Positions 56,031 to 64,000 of a stretch of 64,000 bases of DNA are shown piece by piece. The stretch is from Demequina sp. NBRC 110053 (GTDB lineage Bacteria; Actinomycetota; Actinomycetes; Actinomycetales; Demequinaceae): positions 434,001 through 498,000 of the forward strand of contig NZ_BBRJ01000002.1 of assembly GCF_002090095.1 (NCBI RefSeq), written 5' to 3'. The notes beneath the pieces were generated by a model that did not search any database, had not been told where the DNA came from, and saw nothing but the letters and a program-made list of their open reading frames with translations. Position numbers and translations under genes: made by a program. The stretch's first letter is position 1. The number at the start of each line of letters is the position of its first letter.

Positions 56031-57227
56031 TCAGCCGAAGACCGCGGAGTCGAACGTCCCGGCGACCTTCCGCGCCCGCTCGACCGCTTCCGGCAGCACC
56101 GCGACGAGCGCGTCGATGTCGTCCTGGGTGGTGGTGTGGCCCAGCGAGAAGCGCATGGTTGACGCCGCGTCACGCTCCGACCGTCCCATGGCGATGAGCA
56201 CGTGGCTCGCCTGCGCCACGCCAGCCGAGCATGCGGATCCGTTGGACGCCTCGACCCCATGCGAGTCGAGCACGAACATCATCGCTTCCGCTGCGCAGCC
56301 CGGGAAGATGAAGTGCACGTTGCCAGGAAGACGCGCGGGCCCGGGCTCGGGACCCGACAGGCGGGCGTCCGGCACCGCGTGGCGGATGCGGTCGATCAGC
56401 TGGCGCTGCAGCGCGCCCAGCCGCTGCGCCTCAGGCTCGAGCGTCGCCATGGCTTCTGCCGCGGCCACGGACGCGGCGTGGAAGCCCGCGGCATTGAGGG
56501 TTCCCGAGCGAACCTTGCGCTCCTGGCCGCCGCCGTGCGTGAGAGGAGTGATGGCGAGGTCGCGGCGCGCGACGAGCGCACCCACCCCCACGGGACCGCC
56601 GAACTTGTGGGCGCTCACCGCCATGGTCGCCAGACCAGACGATCGAAAGTCGACCGGCACGTGGCCGACGGCCTGCACCGCATCCGCATGCACCGGGATG
56701 TCGTGCTCCGTGGCGATGTTGACGATCTCGCGGATGGGCTGGATGGCGCCCACCTCGTTGTTGGCCCACATCACGGAGATCAGCGCGATGTGGTCGAAGT
56801 TCGCGGCGACCTCCGAGCGCAGCGCGTCGAGGTCGACCAGACCATCCGCATCGACGGGCAGCACCACCGCGGTCGCGCCGTGCTCGGCCTCGAGCCAGTG
56901 CGCGGGATCGAGACCTGCATGGTGCTCGATCGCGGTGGTCACGATCCGGGTGCGGCGGGGGTCCGCCTGGCGGCGCGCCCAGTACAGGCCCTTGAGCGCG
57001 AGGTTGTCCGCCTCGGTGCCGCCCGAGGTCCAGATGACCTCCGTGGAGTGAGCGCACAATGCCCCGGCCATGCGCTCGCGCGCGTCCTCGACCACGGACC
57101 GGGCCAGCCGTCCCGACTTGTGCAGGGCGGAAGGGTTGCCCACCCTCGCGAGCTCCTCGACGTACGCCATGCGCGCCGACTCCAGCATAGGAGTTGTCGC
57201 GGCGTGGTCGAGGTAGTGCGTGGCCAT
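56031..57227 (-). CDS. Cysteine desulfurase (NifS/IscS-like)
   Basis: A 398-residue PLP enzyme that removes sulfur from cysteine as a persulfide. Seen: YLDHAATTP at the N-terminus, TSGGTEADNLALKG, the PLP lysine in SAHKFGGPVGVG and the persulfide cysteine in NGSACSAGVAQASHVL. It probably feeds MnmA for tRNA thiolation. The ATG lies 6 nt after TACACT. Confidence 0.95.
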   Translation of the reverse strand: MATHYLDHAATTPMLESARMAYVEELARVGNPSALHKSGRLARSVVEDARERMAGALCAHSTEVIWTSGGTEADNLALKGLYWARRQADPRRTRIVTTAIEHHAGLDPAHWLEAEHGATAVVLPVDADGLVDLDALRSEVAANFDHIALISVMWANNEVGAIQPIREIVNIATEHDIPVHADAVQAVGHVPVDFRSSGLATMAVSAHKFGGPVGVGALVARRDLAITPLTHGGGQERKVRSGTLNAAGFHAASVAAAEAMATLEPEAQRLGALQRQLIDRIRHAVPDARLSGPEPGPARLPGNVHFIFPGCAAEAMMFVLDSHGVEASNGSACSAGVAQASHVLIAMGRSERDAASTMRFSLGHTTTQDDIDALVAVLPEAVERARKVAGTFDSAVFG

Positions 57228-57233
57228 GGAGCC

Positions 57234-57239
57234 AGTGTA
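57234..57239 (-). promoter_or_regulatory. -10 hexamer of a leaderless cysteine desulfurase promoter
   Basis: TACACT on the minus strand, 6 nt before the ATG at 57227. The 61-bp repeat copy B lies 77 bp upstream. Confidence 0.5.
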
Positions 57240-57315
57240 CGGAGCACCAGCGAAGGCGGCACCGATGCGCTTGGGCCTCTCTCCCGTCGCCGCATCCCAT
57301 GCGCTTCCGAGGCGC

Positions 57316-57376
57316 GCGAGTTGGGCCCAACTCGCTCGCCTAAGGCCTTAGACGCGCGAGTTGGGCCCAATTGGAC
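57316..57376. repeat. 61-bp two-palindrome intergenic repeat, copy B
   Basis: Contains the perfect 20-bp palindrome GCGAGTTGGGCCCAACTCGC (57316-57335), the perfect 10-bp palindrome TAAGGCCTTA (57341-57350), and a second GCGAGTTGGGCCCAATT dyad (57356-57372). It lies between the nuclease stop (57396) and the cysteine desulfurase start (57227), both minus-strand genes. Copy A is at 22915-22975 in the opposite orientation. Confidence 0.75.
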
Positions 57377-57395
57377 GCCGCGAGAGGGGGGTGGG

Positions 57396-60300
57396 TCAGG
57401 AGACCTCGCAGGCCCCGCCGTCGAGCGCGAACTCCTCGACGTCGGACGCGCCCCCGGCCGTCGAGCCGACGAACCCGAACGTCACTGAGCCTCCGGGCCG
57501 GATGGTCGCATTCCACGCGAGGTTCTCGACCGACACCGCCGCACCGGTCTGCGTCTCGGCGCCGCTCCACAGGTCGGTGATCTGCTCGTCGCCCGCGAAC
57601 TCCCATGCGAGCTCCCAGCCGTTGATGGGCTCGTCGCCCGTGTTCGTCAGCCAGATCTGCGAGATGAACCCGCCCGGCCACTGGCCGTGGATGGTGTAGC
57701 TCACGGAGCAGGTCGCGACCGGCACGTCCTCGCCCAGCTCGAGCCCCACGAGCACGGGGTCGTGATCGGAGGTGCGGTACATGTCCGGTGCGTACAGCTC
57801 CTCGATCTGCGCGAGCGTCTTGAAGTCGACGTTGTAGTCGAGCACCGGCACCTCGTCGGCGTTGATGTGGACGTGAGCGGAGTCGGTGACCTGCTCGGCC
57901 AGCGACGCCGACCCGAACACGTAGTCGAGCGAGCCCCACTGACCGTCGAACACGTAGGAGTAGTCCTCGGCGAGGTCGACGTATCCGGCGTCGCGCAGGA
58001 CGTCGATCGGGTCCTCCTGCGCGTACGAGTTGAGGTCACCGATGATGAGAACGTCGCCGTCCTCCACGCCGGTCGGGTAGGTGCCGACCCAGTCCACGAG
58101 CGCCTCCGCCGCGAGGGTGCGGCTGGCGTTCCAGCAGCTCGCGCCGTCGCCCTGGTCCGCGTCTGGTCCGGTGGAGGGGCACGATCCCTTGGACTTCCAG
58201 TGGTTCACCACCACCGTGAAGGTCTCGCCGGTCCCGACCTCCTCGAAGGTCTGAGCGACGGACGGACGGTTCTCGTCGTCGTCGAAGCGCGGGTCCACGC
58301 CCGAGTCGAGGATCGCGATGTCTCCGACCTCGGTCACGGCTGCCGCGTCGTACAGCATGCCGACTCGGATCACGTCGGTGCCGACCACCCCGGTGTCGAC
58401 GTACGACCACGAGTCCGTGCCCTCGGCGGCATTGAGCTGCTCCGCAAGGTAGGCGAGCGGCTCGACGCCGGGAGTGTTCTCCATCTCCATGATGCCGATG
58501 ACGTCCGCGTCGAGCTCGAGCAGCGCGGCGACGAGCTTGTCCGTCTGGCGAGTCAGCTCGATATCCTCGGGCAGCTCGTCGAGGAACGGCGTGTTCGCCC
58601 CCCTGCACTCCTGCTCGAAGCCGGTAGGACCACACACATCTCCCGATCCCTCGATGGAGAGGAAGTAGTTGAGCACGTTGAAGCTCGCGACCTTGAGGTC
58701 ACCGCCCACGGCGGGCGCCTCGGTGGGACGCGGGTTGTTCGACTCGAACACGGGCGCCGGCGCGTCGGGCGACACGGGGCGCACCCGATAGGCGTTGCCG
58801 GAGGCGCTGTTGCCCGCCCAGGTATAGGTCATGACGCCGCTCAAGCCCCTGATCGAGTCGCCGCCGCGCAACGGATTGTCCGCGGCCAGCGGCTCTCCCC
58901 CGCCGCCGAAGACGATCGGGTCGGGGTTCTGGTTGTTGAGCGCGTCGTCGAGGATGATGCGGCGCAGATCGTTGCTCGCCTGCAGCGCGTTGGCCTCGGC
59001 ACCGGGCTCCACGACGGCGGTGGGCTGGTCGAGACGTCCGCCCTCGGACAGCGTCACCTGGCCGAACCGCCCGAGCTGATAGAACTCGGTGACGAACAGC
59101 TCATGCTCGAAGGTCACGGCCATGCCCTCGTACCGCTCTGCCGCAGCGGCGTCGGCGAACGGCAGGCTCACCGTGGCCGGCGACACGCCTGCGCTCGAGC
59201 CGAGCACCGTGACGTCGTCCGGGAAGTCGATCTGCGTCTGACCCTGGAACTCGGAGACCGAGCCGGTGACGGAGACCTCGTCTCCCAACGACACCGCGTC
59301 CTCGCTGCCGTGGAAGACGAAGATGCCCTCGGACGTCGCGGGGTCGGCGTCCGCGTCCTCGTCGCGGGACTGGACGTAGAACCCGCGAAGGTTGGGGCTC
59401 GGCCCCTCGTAGTCGCCCACGACGACGCCCTCGATCCGCACCGTCTGACCAGCGAGCGGTGACGTCTCCGCAGAGCCCTGCACGGCGCTGATGGGCGTCA
59501 CCTCATCGCTGAAGACGGTGAAGGTCGAGGCGACGTCGGCGAGCATCCCGTCGGGCGGGTCGTTGGCATCGACATCGGTGACGGCCGATGCGCTCACGGT
59601 CACCGTGCAGTCCTCGCCTGAGGCGAGAGGTGCGCCGGGAGTGAGGGCGTACTGGGAGGGGCCGCCCGTGAGCTCAGCGTCGACCGCACCGCTGTCCGAG
59701 CACTCGAGCGTGATCGCACCCTCGCCCAGGACGACCGGTTCGGAGAACGTCACGGTGACGGAGGCGTCGACGCTGACTCCCACGGCGCCGTCAGCGGGCG
59801 TGATCGATGCGACCGACGGTGCCGCATCCTCGACCGGACCGCCGTCGCAGTCGGTGCTGTGGGATCCCAATCCGTCGAAGGCATCGGTCGCGAACGTCTC
59901 CCACTCGAGCGACGCGTCGAAGGCGTCAGACGGATCCGTGTCGCCCGCGCACACCGAGGGAAGGCGGCGCAGCGTGTCGTTCAGGCCACCGCCCGGCCAC
60001 TCGGAACCGGGGTCGACCCCCACCTGACCGAAGCTGTCCACCACCGCGTCACCGTTGAACAGCACCAGGGCGTCGTCGCCGTTGAACAGCCCGGATCCTG
60101 TGGTCTCGTCGGCCACCGCGAGGATGGCGGGGTCTGCACTGCCGGACGCCGCGATGAACACGTCACCAGGCTCGAGAGTGCCGTCCAGGTCGAACGTGGC
60201 CGAGCTGGAGGTGTTGCCATTCGAGTACTGCGTGAGGGTGTAAGGCCCGAGGTCGACCGCGGCTCCGGTGCCGTTATAGATCTCGATGGCCTTGTTGTTG

Positions 60301-60425
60301 CTCGACCCCTCGACGTACTCGGAGATGATCAGATCGGTCGGGTTCTCGGCGGAGGCGGGCAGGGCCGCCGCCGAGCTCACCCCCACAGCGATCACAACGG
60401 CTACGGCGGTGGTGCGACGGCGCAT
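57396..60425 (-). CDS. Secreted ExeM/NucH-type nuclease with C-terminal CBM2
   Basis: A 1009-residue exported protein. Seen: a signal peptide (about 1-26, ASA cleavage), a lamin-tail domain (about 27-160, LIISEYVEGSSNNKAIEIYNG split at its conserved EYVEG), a Big_5-type Ig-like domain (about 200-310), an OB-fold-like region (about 315-430), an endonuclease/exonuclease/phosphatase domain (about 570-895) with ASFNVLNYF, EMENT, VNHWKSKG, IIGDLNSY and SDHDPV, and a CBM2 cellulose-binding module (about 904-1009) with NGWELAW and NLAWNATIRPGGS. It should degrade extracellular DNA while bound to plant cell wall or cellulose. A TACGGT near 60456 and GGGAGAG before the ATG fit a normal leader. Confidence 0.9.
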   Translation of the reverse strand: MRRRTTAVAVVIAVGVSSAAALPASAENPTDLIISEYVEGSSNNKAIEIYNGTGAAVDLGPYTLTQYSNGNTSSSATFDLDGTLEPGDVFIAASGSADPAILAVADETTGSGLFNGDDALVLFNGDAVVDSFGQVGVDPGSEWPGGGLNDTLRRLPSVCAGDTDPSDAFDASLEWETFATDAFDGLGSHSTDCDGGPVEDAAPSVASITPADGAVGVSVDASVTVTFSEPVVLGEGAITLECSDSGAVDAELTGGPSQYALTPGAPLASGEDCTVTVSASAVTDVDANDPPDGMLADVASTFTVFSDEVTPISAVQGSAETSPLAGQTVRIEGVVVGDYEGPSPNLRGFYVQSRDEDADADPATSEGIFVFHGSEDAVSLGDEVSVTGSVSEFQGQTQIDFPDDVTVLGSSAGVSPATVSLPFADAAAAERYEGMAVTFEHELFVTEFYQLGRFGQVTLSEGGRLDQPTAVVEPGAEANALQASNDLRRIILDDALNNQNPDPIVFGGGGEPLAADNPLRGGDSIRGLSGVMTYTWAGNSASGNAYRVRPVSPDAPAPVFESNNPRPTEAPAVGGDLKVASFNVLNYFLSIEGSGDVCGPTGFEQECRGANTPFLDELPEDIELTRQTDKLVAALLELDADVIGIMEMENTPGVEPLAYLAEQLNAAEGTDSWSYVDTGVVGTDVIRVGMLYDAAAVTEVGDIAILDSGVDPRFDDDENRPSVAQTFEEVGTGETFTVVVNHWKSKGSCPSTGPDADQGDGASCWNASRTLAAEALVDWVGTYPTGVEDGDVLIIGDLNSYAQEDPIDVLRDAGYVDLAEDYSYVFDGQWGSLDYVFGSASLAEQVTDSAHVHINADEVPVLDYNVDFKTLAQIEELYAPDMYRTSDHDPVLVGLELGEDVPVATCSVSYTIHGQWPGGFISQIWLTNTGDEPINGWELAWEFAGDEQITDLWSGAETQTGAAVSVENLAWNATIRPGGSVTFGFVGSTAGGASDVEEFALDGGACEVS

Positions 60426-60590
60426 GAGCTCTCCCTGGTTTGTCCGGATGATCCCACCGTAGGCACGGGAGTCTGAGGGCGCATCAGGAGCAGGAGAACT
60501 CTGGGTGAAACCTGCGTTTCGGTGGTGTTGCGGACGGGCGCGAGCACGGGGCAGGTGCCTCGCCGGGCGACACCAGCGGGCGAATGACGG

Positions 60591-61541
60591 TCAGGCCCCG
60601 CGGTGGGCCTTGATGCGCTCGATCGCCTGCGGGATCACGTCGAACAGCGATCCCACGACCCCGAAGTCGCTGATCTCGAAGATGGGCGCGTCGGGGTCCA
60701 TGTTGATGCTCACGATGGTCCCGGAGGCCTGCATGCCGCCGCGGTGGTGCACCGCGCCCGAGATGCCGCATGCCACGTACAGCGCTGGCGTCACGGTGGT
60801 GCCGGTCTGGCCCACCATGTGCTCGTGGCTGATCCAGCCCTCGTCGGTCGCGTCGCGCGACGCGCCCACCGCACCGCCCAGCAGCTCCGCGAGCTCGGAC
60901 ACCAGGGTGTAGTCGCCCCCGGTGCCACGCCCGCCGGACACCACGACAGGCGCCTCGGACAGCGGGACGCCGTCCTGCTGGGCCACGGGCTCCACGTGCG
61001 TGACGCGCTCGCGGGTCTCGGGCAGCTCGACGGCCACGTCGACAACGGTGGCCGCGCCGGGCTGGTCCGCGGGCGAGGCCTGGGTGGTGTTGGGGCGGAT
61101 GCCCACGATCGCCCGCTCGGCGTCGATCCTGGTGCGCACGTTCCAGGTGGCCGCGAAGACGGTCTGGAAGGTCTCGACCTTGCCCTCGACCAGCTCGGCT
61201 CCCGCGGCGTCGACCACCACGCCAGCGCCCGTCAGCACGGCGAGCCGGGTGACGATCTCCTTCGTGACGAACGTCGAGATGACGATCAGCACGGACGTGT
61301 CGGCTGTCGCCGCGGCGATGGCCGCGGCAGCCTGCGCCGGCAGGCGCGCGCCGTCCCCGACGGACGCGACCCGCACCTCGGTGGCGCCGTACTCGCCCAG
61401 CTGCGCCACCGCATCGGCGCTGGGAGCATCCCCCAGCCAGACGGCGACGGGCGAGCCCAGCGAGCGCGCGAGGGTCAACGCCTCGAGCGCGGGACGAGTG
61501 ACCTCTCCCCCGCGCTGCTCGATCAGAACGGCGACGCTCAT
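60591..61541 (-). CDS. etfA: Electron transfer flavoprotein subunit alpha
   Basis: A 316-residue subunit that binds FAD and passes electrons from acyl-CoA and related dehydrogenases to the respiratory chain. Seen: N-terminal domain, then the ETF alpha signature with SGGRGTG, LGGAVGASRDATDEGWISHEHMVGQTGTTVTP split across the FAD site, YVACGISGAVHHRGGM, and INMDPDAPIFEISDFGVVGSL. It overlaps the etfB stop by 4 bp (ATGA). Confidence 0.96.
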   Translation of the reverse strand: MSVAVLIEQRGGEVTRPALEALTLARSLGSPVAVWLGDAPSADAVAQLGEYGATEVRVASVGDGARLPAQAAAAIAAATADTSVLIVISTFVTKEIVTRLAVLTGAGVVVDAAGAELVEGKVETFQTVFAATWNVRTRIDAERAIVGIRPNTTQASPADQPGAATVVDVAVELPETRERVTHVEPVAQQDGVPLSEAPVVVSGGRGTGGDYTLVSELAELLGGAVGASRDATDEGWISHEHMVGQTGTTVTPALYVACGISGAVHHRGGMQASGTIVSINMDPDAPIFEISDFGVVGSLFDVIPQAIERIKAHRGA

Positions 61542-62326
61542 GCGAGTCCCTTCTCGATCAGGAAGTCCGCGAGCTGCGTGCCAGCGTCGCCGGTGTCCGT
61601 GACCGTCACGCGGTTCTCGCGCTCGGGTCGCTCAGAGGCCTCGACCACGGTCGTACGGGAGGCCCCACCTCCCACGGCCGCCGCGTCCACGCCCAGGTCC
61701 GCGAGGCTCCAGACGGGGATCTCCGCCTTGCGTGCGGCCATGATCAGCTTGAAGTTGGGGTAGCGCGGCTTGTTGGCCTCGTCGGTGACGGACACGACGG
61801 CCGGCAGCGGCGCGGTGACGGTCTCGTGGGCGTCGGGCAGGTGACGCTCGATGGTCGCCTGGCCGCCTTCGACGGTGAGGGCCGATGCGAGGGTCAGCTG
61901 CGACCAGTCGAGCTCGGCCGCGAGCGCGGTGGGGAGCATCGAGGTGAGGCCGTCAAGAGCGGCCATGCCGGTCACGACGAGGTCGAGCGGCGCCTCCTCA
62001 CCGACCTTCCGGACAGCGGCCGCGATGACCATCGCGGTACCGAACACGTCTGAGCCCGCGATCGCCTCGTCGCTCACGTGCACCGCGCGGTGGGCGCCCA
62101 GCTGGAGCGCCTTGCGCACCGCTGCGACCGCGTCGGGTCCACCCACCGTGAGGGCGACGACCTCGCCCTCGCCGGCGGCCTCGACGATCTGCAGGGCCGC
62201 CTCGACGGCGTTCTCGTCGAGCTCGTTCATGGTGCCGTCGTCAGCGGTTCGCGTGACCGTGCCATCGGTGAACGACCGATGGGACTGGAGGTCGGGGACG
62301 TGCTTGACCGTGACCAGGATGCGCAT
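61538..62326 (-). CDS. etfB: Electron transfer flavoprotein subunit beta
   Basis: A 262-residue partner of EtfA, holding AMP and the electron-entry site. Seen: VTVKHVPDLQSHRSF, MNELDENAVEAALQI, the AMP loop and LTVGGPDAVAAVRKALQLGAHRAVHV, VVTGMAALDG, and the signature VVSVTDEANKPRYPNFKLIMAARK. The start lies 6 nt after TAGGCT, so the etfBA mRNA is probably leaderless. Confidence 0.96.
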   Translation of the reverse strand: MRILVTVKHVPDLQSHRSFTDGTVTRTADDGTMNELDENAVEAALQIVEAAGEGEVVALTVGGPDAVAAVRKALQLGAHRAVHVSDEAIAGSDVFGTAMVIAAAVRKVGEEAPLDLVVTGMAALDGLTSMLPTALAAELDWSQLTLASALTVEGGQATIERHLPDAHETVTAPLPAVVSVTDEANKPRYPNFKLIMAARKAEIPVWSLADLGVDAAAVGGGASRTTVVEASERPERENRVTVTDTGDAGTQLADFLIEKGLA

Positions 62327-62332
62327 GGGGCC

Positions 62333-62338
62333 AGCCTA
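62333..62338 (-). promoter_or_regulatory. -10 hexamer of the leaderless etfBA promoter
   Basis: TAGGCT on the minus strand, 6 nt before the ATG at 62326. Confidence 0.5.
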
Positions 62339-62406
62339 CCGGTGGGAACCTCACGCGCTCGCAGGACGTTGGGGCTCAGCCACCGCCGCCGACGACAGGA
62401 GCCGTC

Positions 62407-63039
62407 ATGCCCTCCCTCCTCCTCGACCAGCAGATCGACGCCTACACGTCCGCAGGACTGCCCGCCCTCGCCGGACTCGCCGAGCCCGACTTCAGGCGAC
62501 TGTTCGAGCCCGTGCGAGCCAGCGCATCGGCCCTCTCGCAGCATGCCCATGCGGAGTCGGGCCAGCTTCCCTACGTCGCCGTGGTGACGGATGCGGTGAT
62601 CGATCCGGCGGCTCGGGTGCCGGGGATGCGCCTGTCCGGCTCCGAGCGGGAGGGGATACTCGACCGGAACCACGGTGAGCAGGGCCTCGCGCCGTACCGC
62701 GCGCTGCCGGATCTCCAGGTTCCCGACGCACCGGTCTACCTCCTCCTCGGGGTCGACCGCGGCGACGAGTTCCGCGACGTCGCGCCGCGCGAGGCCCTGC
62801 CGAGAATCGCCGCCCGCTCTCGCTCTCCCCTGACGATCGCCGAGGGACTGTCGATCATGGCGGCTCACCCCGACTTCCTGCGCAGGAACCACTGCTTCAT
62901 GCTCGCCGGCTCGTCGCGAGGGGACAAGCGCGTGCCCGCGATCTGGATCTCGGAGAAAGCGCCCAAGCTCGGATGGTGCTTCCAGGGAGTGCCGCACTCG
63001 TGGCTGGGCGTGGCTTCTGCCGCATCGCGCATCGGCTGA
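62407..63039 (+). CDS. DUF5701-like hypothetical protein
   Basis: A 210-residue soluble protein. Seen: a long N-terminal helical region (LLDQQIDAYTSAGLPALAGL), YLLLGVDRGDEFRDVAP, and a distinctive C-terminal block NHCFMLAGSSRGDKRVPAIWISEKAPKLGWCFQGVPHSWLG. This block matches what I recall of DUF5701 proteins in actinobacteria, whose function is unknown. AGGAG lies 6 nt before the ATG. Confidence 0.75.
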   Translation: MPSLLLDQQIDAYTSAGLPALAGLAEPDFRRLFEPVRASASALSQHAHAESGQLPYVAVVTDAVIDPAARVPGMRLSGSEREGILDRNHGEQGLAPYRALPDLQVPDAPVYLLLGVDRGDEFRDVAPREALPRIAARSRSPLTIAEGLSIMAAHPDFLRRNHCFMLAGSSRGDKRVPAIWISEKAPKLGWCFQGVPHSWLGVASAASRIG

Positions 63040-63232
63040 GCCGAGCCGCCGGCCCGCTCGCCGCCGCACGACGTCGCGGACCGGCGTCGGGAACGTCCCC
63101 GCCATCCGTTCGGGCAGAGTCGTGGCCGCGAGGTCGTCCACGCCTCCGTGAACCTGCATGAGCGCGTGGGAACGTTCCTGGCGCGTGCGCGGTTGACATG
63201 TCGCGGAACCCCGCACTGGGCAGAATAGGAGC

Positions 63233-64000
63233 ATGATCGTGGAAGGCGTCACCCCCTCCCTCACGCCGCACAGGCTCGGCGTCCACCTCACCGACGGCGG
63301 CGTCGTGGTCGGCGTGTACGCCGGCCATGCGACGGCCGTCGACCTGTGCCTGTTCGATGAGTCCGGCTCCGAGACCAGGGTCCCGCTGTTCGGCCCCAAG
63401 TCCGGGGTGTGGCACGCGTTCGTTCCCGGGATCGGCGAGGGTCAGCAGTACGGCTTCCGTGCCTCGGGCCCATGGCAGCCCAAGAAGGGCCACCGCTACA
63501 ACCCCGCGAAGCTGCTCCAGGACCCGTACGCGCGCGGCTACGCCGGCGAGCTCACTCCCATGGACGCCCCCGGAGCGAAGGCGCTGCTGTCGAACCGTGA
63601 CGGCACGGACACCTCGGCGCTCGTGCCGCGCTCGGTCGTCACGGCCGAGCCCGGCGGCTCCTGGCAGACGCCGCACCCGCGCATCGCGTGGGAGGACACC
63701 GTCATCTACGAGCTCCATGTGAAGGGCTTCACACAGCAGATGGAGGCCGTGCCGGAGGAGCTGCGTGGCACCTACGCGGGCCTCGCCCACCCCGCGGCCA
63801 TCGAGTACCTCACGTCGCTGGGCGTCACCACCGTCGAGCTCCTGCCGGTGCACGCCTTCGCATCCGAGCCGCACCTCGACGACACGGGCCTGTCGAACTA
63901 CTGGGGCTACTCGACCATGGGGTTCTTCGCTCCCCACGCGCCGTACGCGACCGCGGAGGCGCGCGCCAAGGGCGCTCAGGGCGTGCTCGATGAGTTCGTC
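63233..64000 (+). CDS. glgX: Glycogen debranching enzyme GlgX (5' part)
   Basis: The first 256 codons; the gene runs off the window. Seen: an N-terminal CBM48/E-set domain (HRLGVHLTDGGVVVGVYAGHATAVDLCLFD; YGFRASGPW... GHRYNPAKLLQDPYARG) and the beginning of the GH13 barrel (DTVIYELHVKGFTQQM, LTSLGVTTVELLPVHAFASE, YWGYSTMGFFAPHAPYA). GlgX removes alpha-1,6 branches of glycogen. The ATG at 63233 has AGGAG only one base upstream. TTGACA at 63193 may be the -35, but no matching -10 at 17 nt is clear. Confidence 0.93.
   Translation, partial: MIVEGVTPSLTPHRLGVHLTDGGVVVGVYAGHATAVDLCLFDESGSETRVPLFGPKSGVWHAFVPGIGEGQQYGFRASGPWQPKKGHRYNPAKLLQDPYARGYAGELTPMDAPGAKALLSNRDGTDTSALVPRSVVTAEPGGSWQTPHPRIAWEDTVIYELHVKGFTQQMEAVPEELRGTYAGLAHPAAIEYLTSLGVTTVELLPVHAFASEPHLDDTGLSNYWGYSTMGFFAPHAPYATAEARAKGAQGVLDEFV

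Overview
The window is very GC-rich, densely coded DNA from an actinobacterium, most likely a member of the order Micrococcales (Cellulomonadaceae or Demequinaceae type). The reasons are a gatCAB operon beside ligA, GTG and TTG starts with GTGA/ATGA stop-start overlaps, SLH-like and CBM2 secreted proteins, BlaI/M56 and LacI families typical of the group, and many start codons placed 6-7 nt after a TAnnnT hexamer (leaderless promoters). I see no rRNA, tRNA, CRISPR array, prophage or insertion sequence.

Layout. 1-4 kb: the end of a sugar-uptake operon (MalG-type permease, cytoplasmic GH3 glycosidase, cytoplasmic GH10 xylanase). 4-11 kb: core genes on the minus strand (membrane SHOCT protein, gatB-gatA-gatC, GNAT acetyltransferase, ligA). 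10.8-15.3 kb: M15 peptidase lipoprotein, 8-oxoguanine deaminase, and a large secreted SLH-repeat protein. 15.4-28 kb: the main purine-catabolism block, with a NitT/TauT-type ABC importer, two-gene xanthine dehydrogenase, XdhC-like maturation factor, allantoinase, uricase and guanine deaminase. 28-35 kb: two small unknown genes, pgi, a deoD remnant, aldo/keto reductase, and a TetR regulator with a divergent ABC-2 exporter. 35-36.4 kb: uraH, uraD and a MobA-like nucleotidyltransferase. 36.4-41 kb: lipid kinase, PepSY membrane protein, M56/BlaI pair and PhzF protein. 41-46.3 kb: operon fmdA - amidase fusion - pucG - allC, finishing ureide breakdown. 46.4-50.3 kb: YoaK-type membrane protein, hsp20, small lipoprotein and a quinone oxidoreductase-like enzyme. 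49.4-53.8 kb: LacI-controlled sugar ABC importer with CebR-like operators. 54-57.2 kb: mnmA, a phosphatase and a cysteine desulfurase. 57.4-60.4 kb: a secreted nuclease with a cellulose-binding module. 60.6-62.3 kb: etfBA. 62.4-64 kb: a DUF5701-like gene and the start of glgX.

Together the purine genes describe a nearly complete route: guanine to xanthine (guaD), xanthine to urate (Xdh), 8-oxoguanine to urate, urate to 5-hydroxyisourate (uricase), then OHCU (uraH), allantoin (uraD), allantoate (allB) and ureidoglycine (allC), with PucG and an AtzH-amidase fusion suggesting exit through oxalurate. They sit in at least four transcription units between unrelated genes. Two of these promoters share a distinctive element, and two divergent ones (uraD and the MobA-like gene) have overlapping -10 hexamers.

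Non-coding signals worth attention are a 61-bp two-palindrome repeat present twice, a strongly over-represented word GCATCGGC with longer 12-14-mer versions, a CRP-type palindrome centred on a predicted transcription start, and a HspR-like site at the hsp20 promoter.
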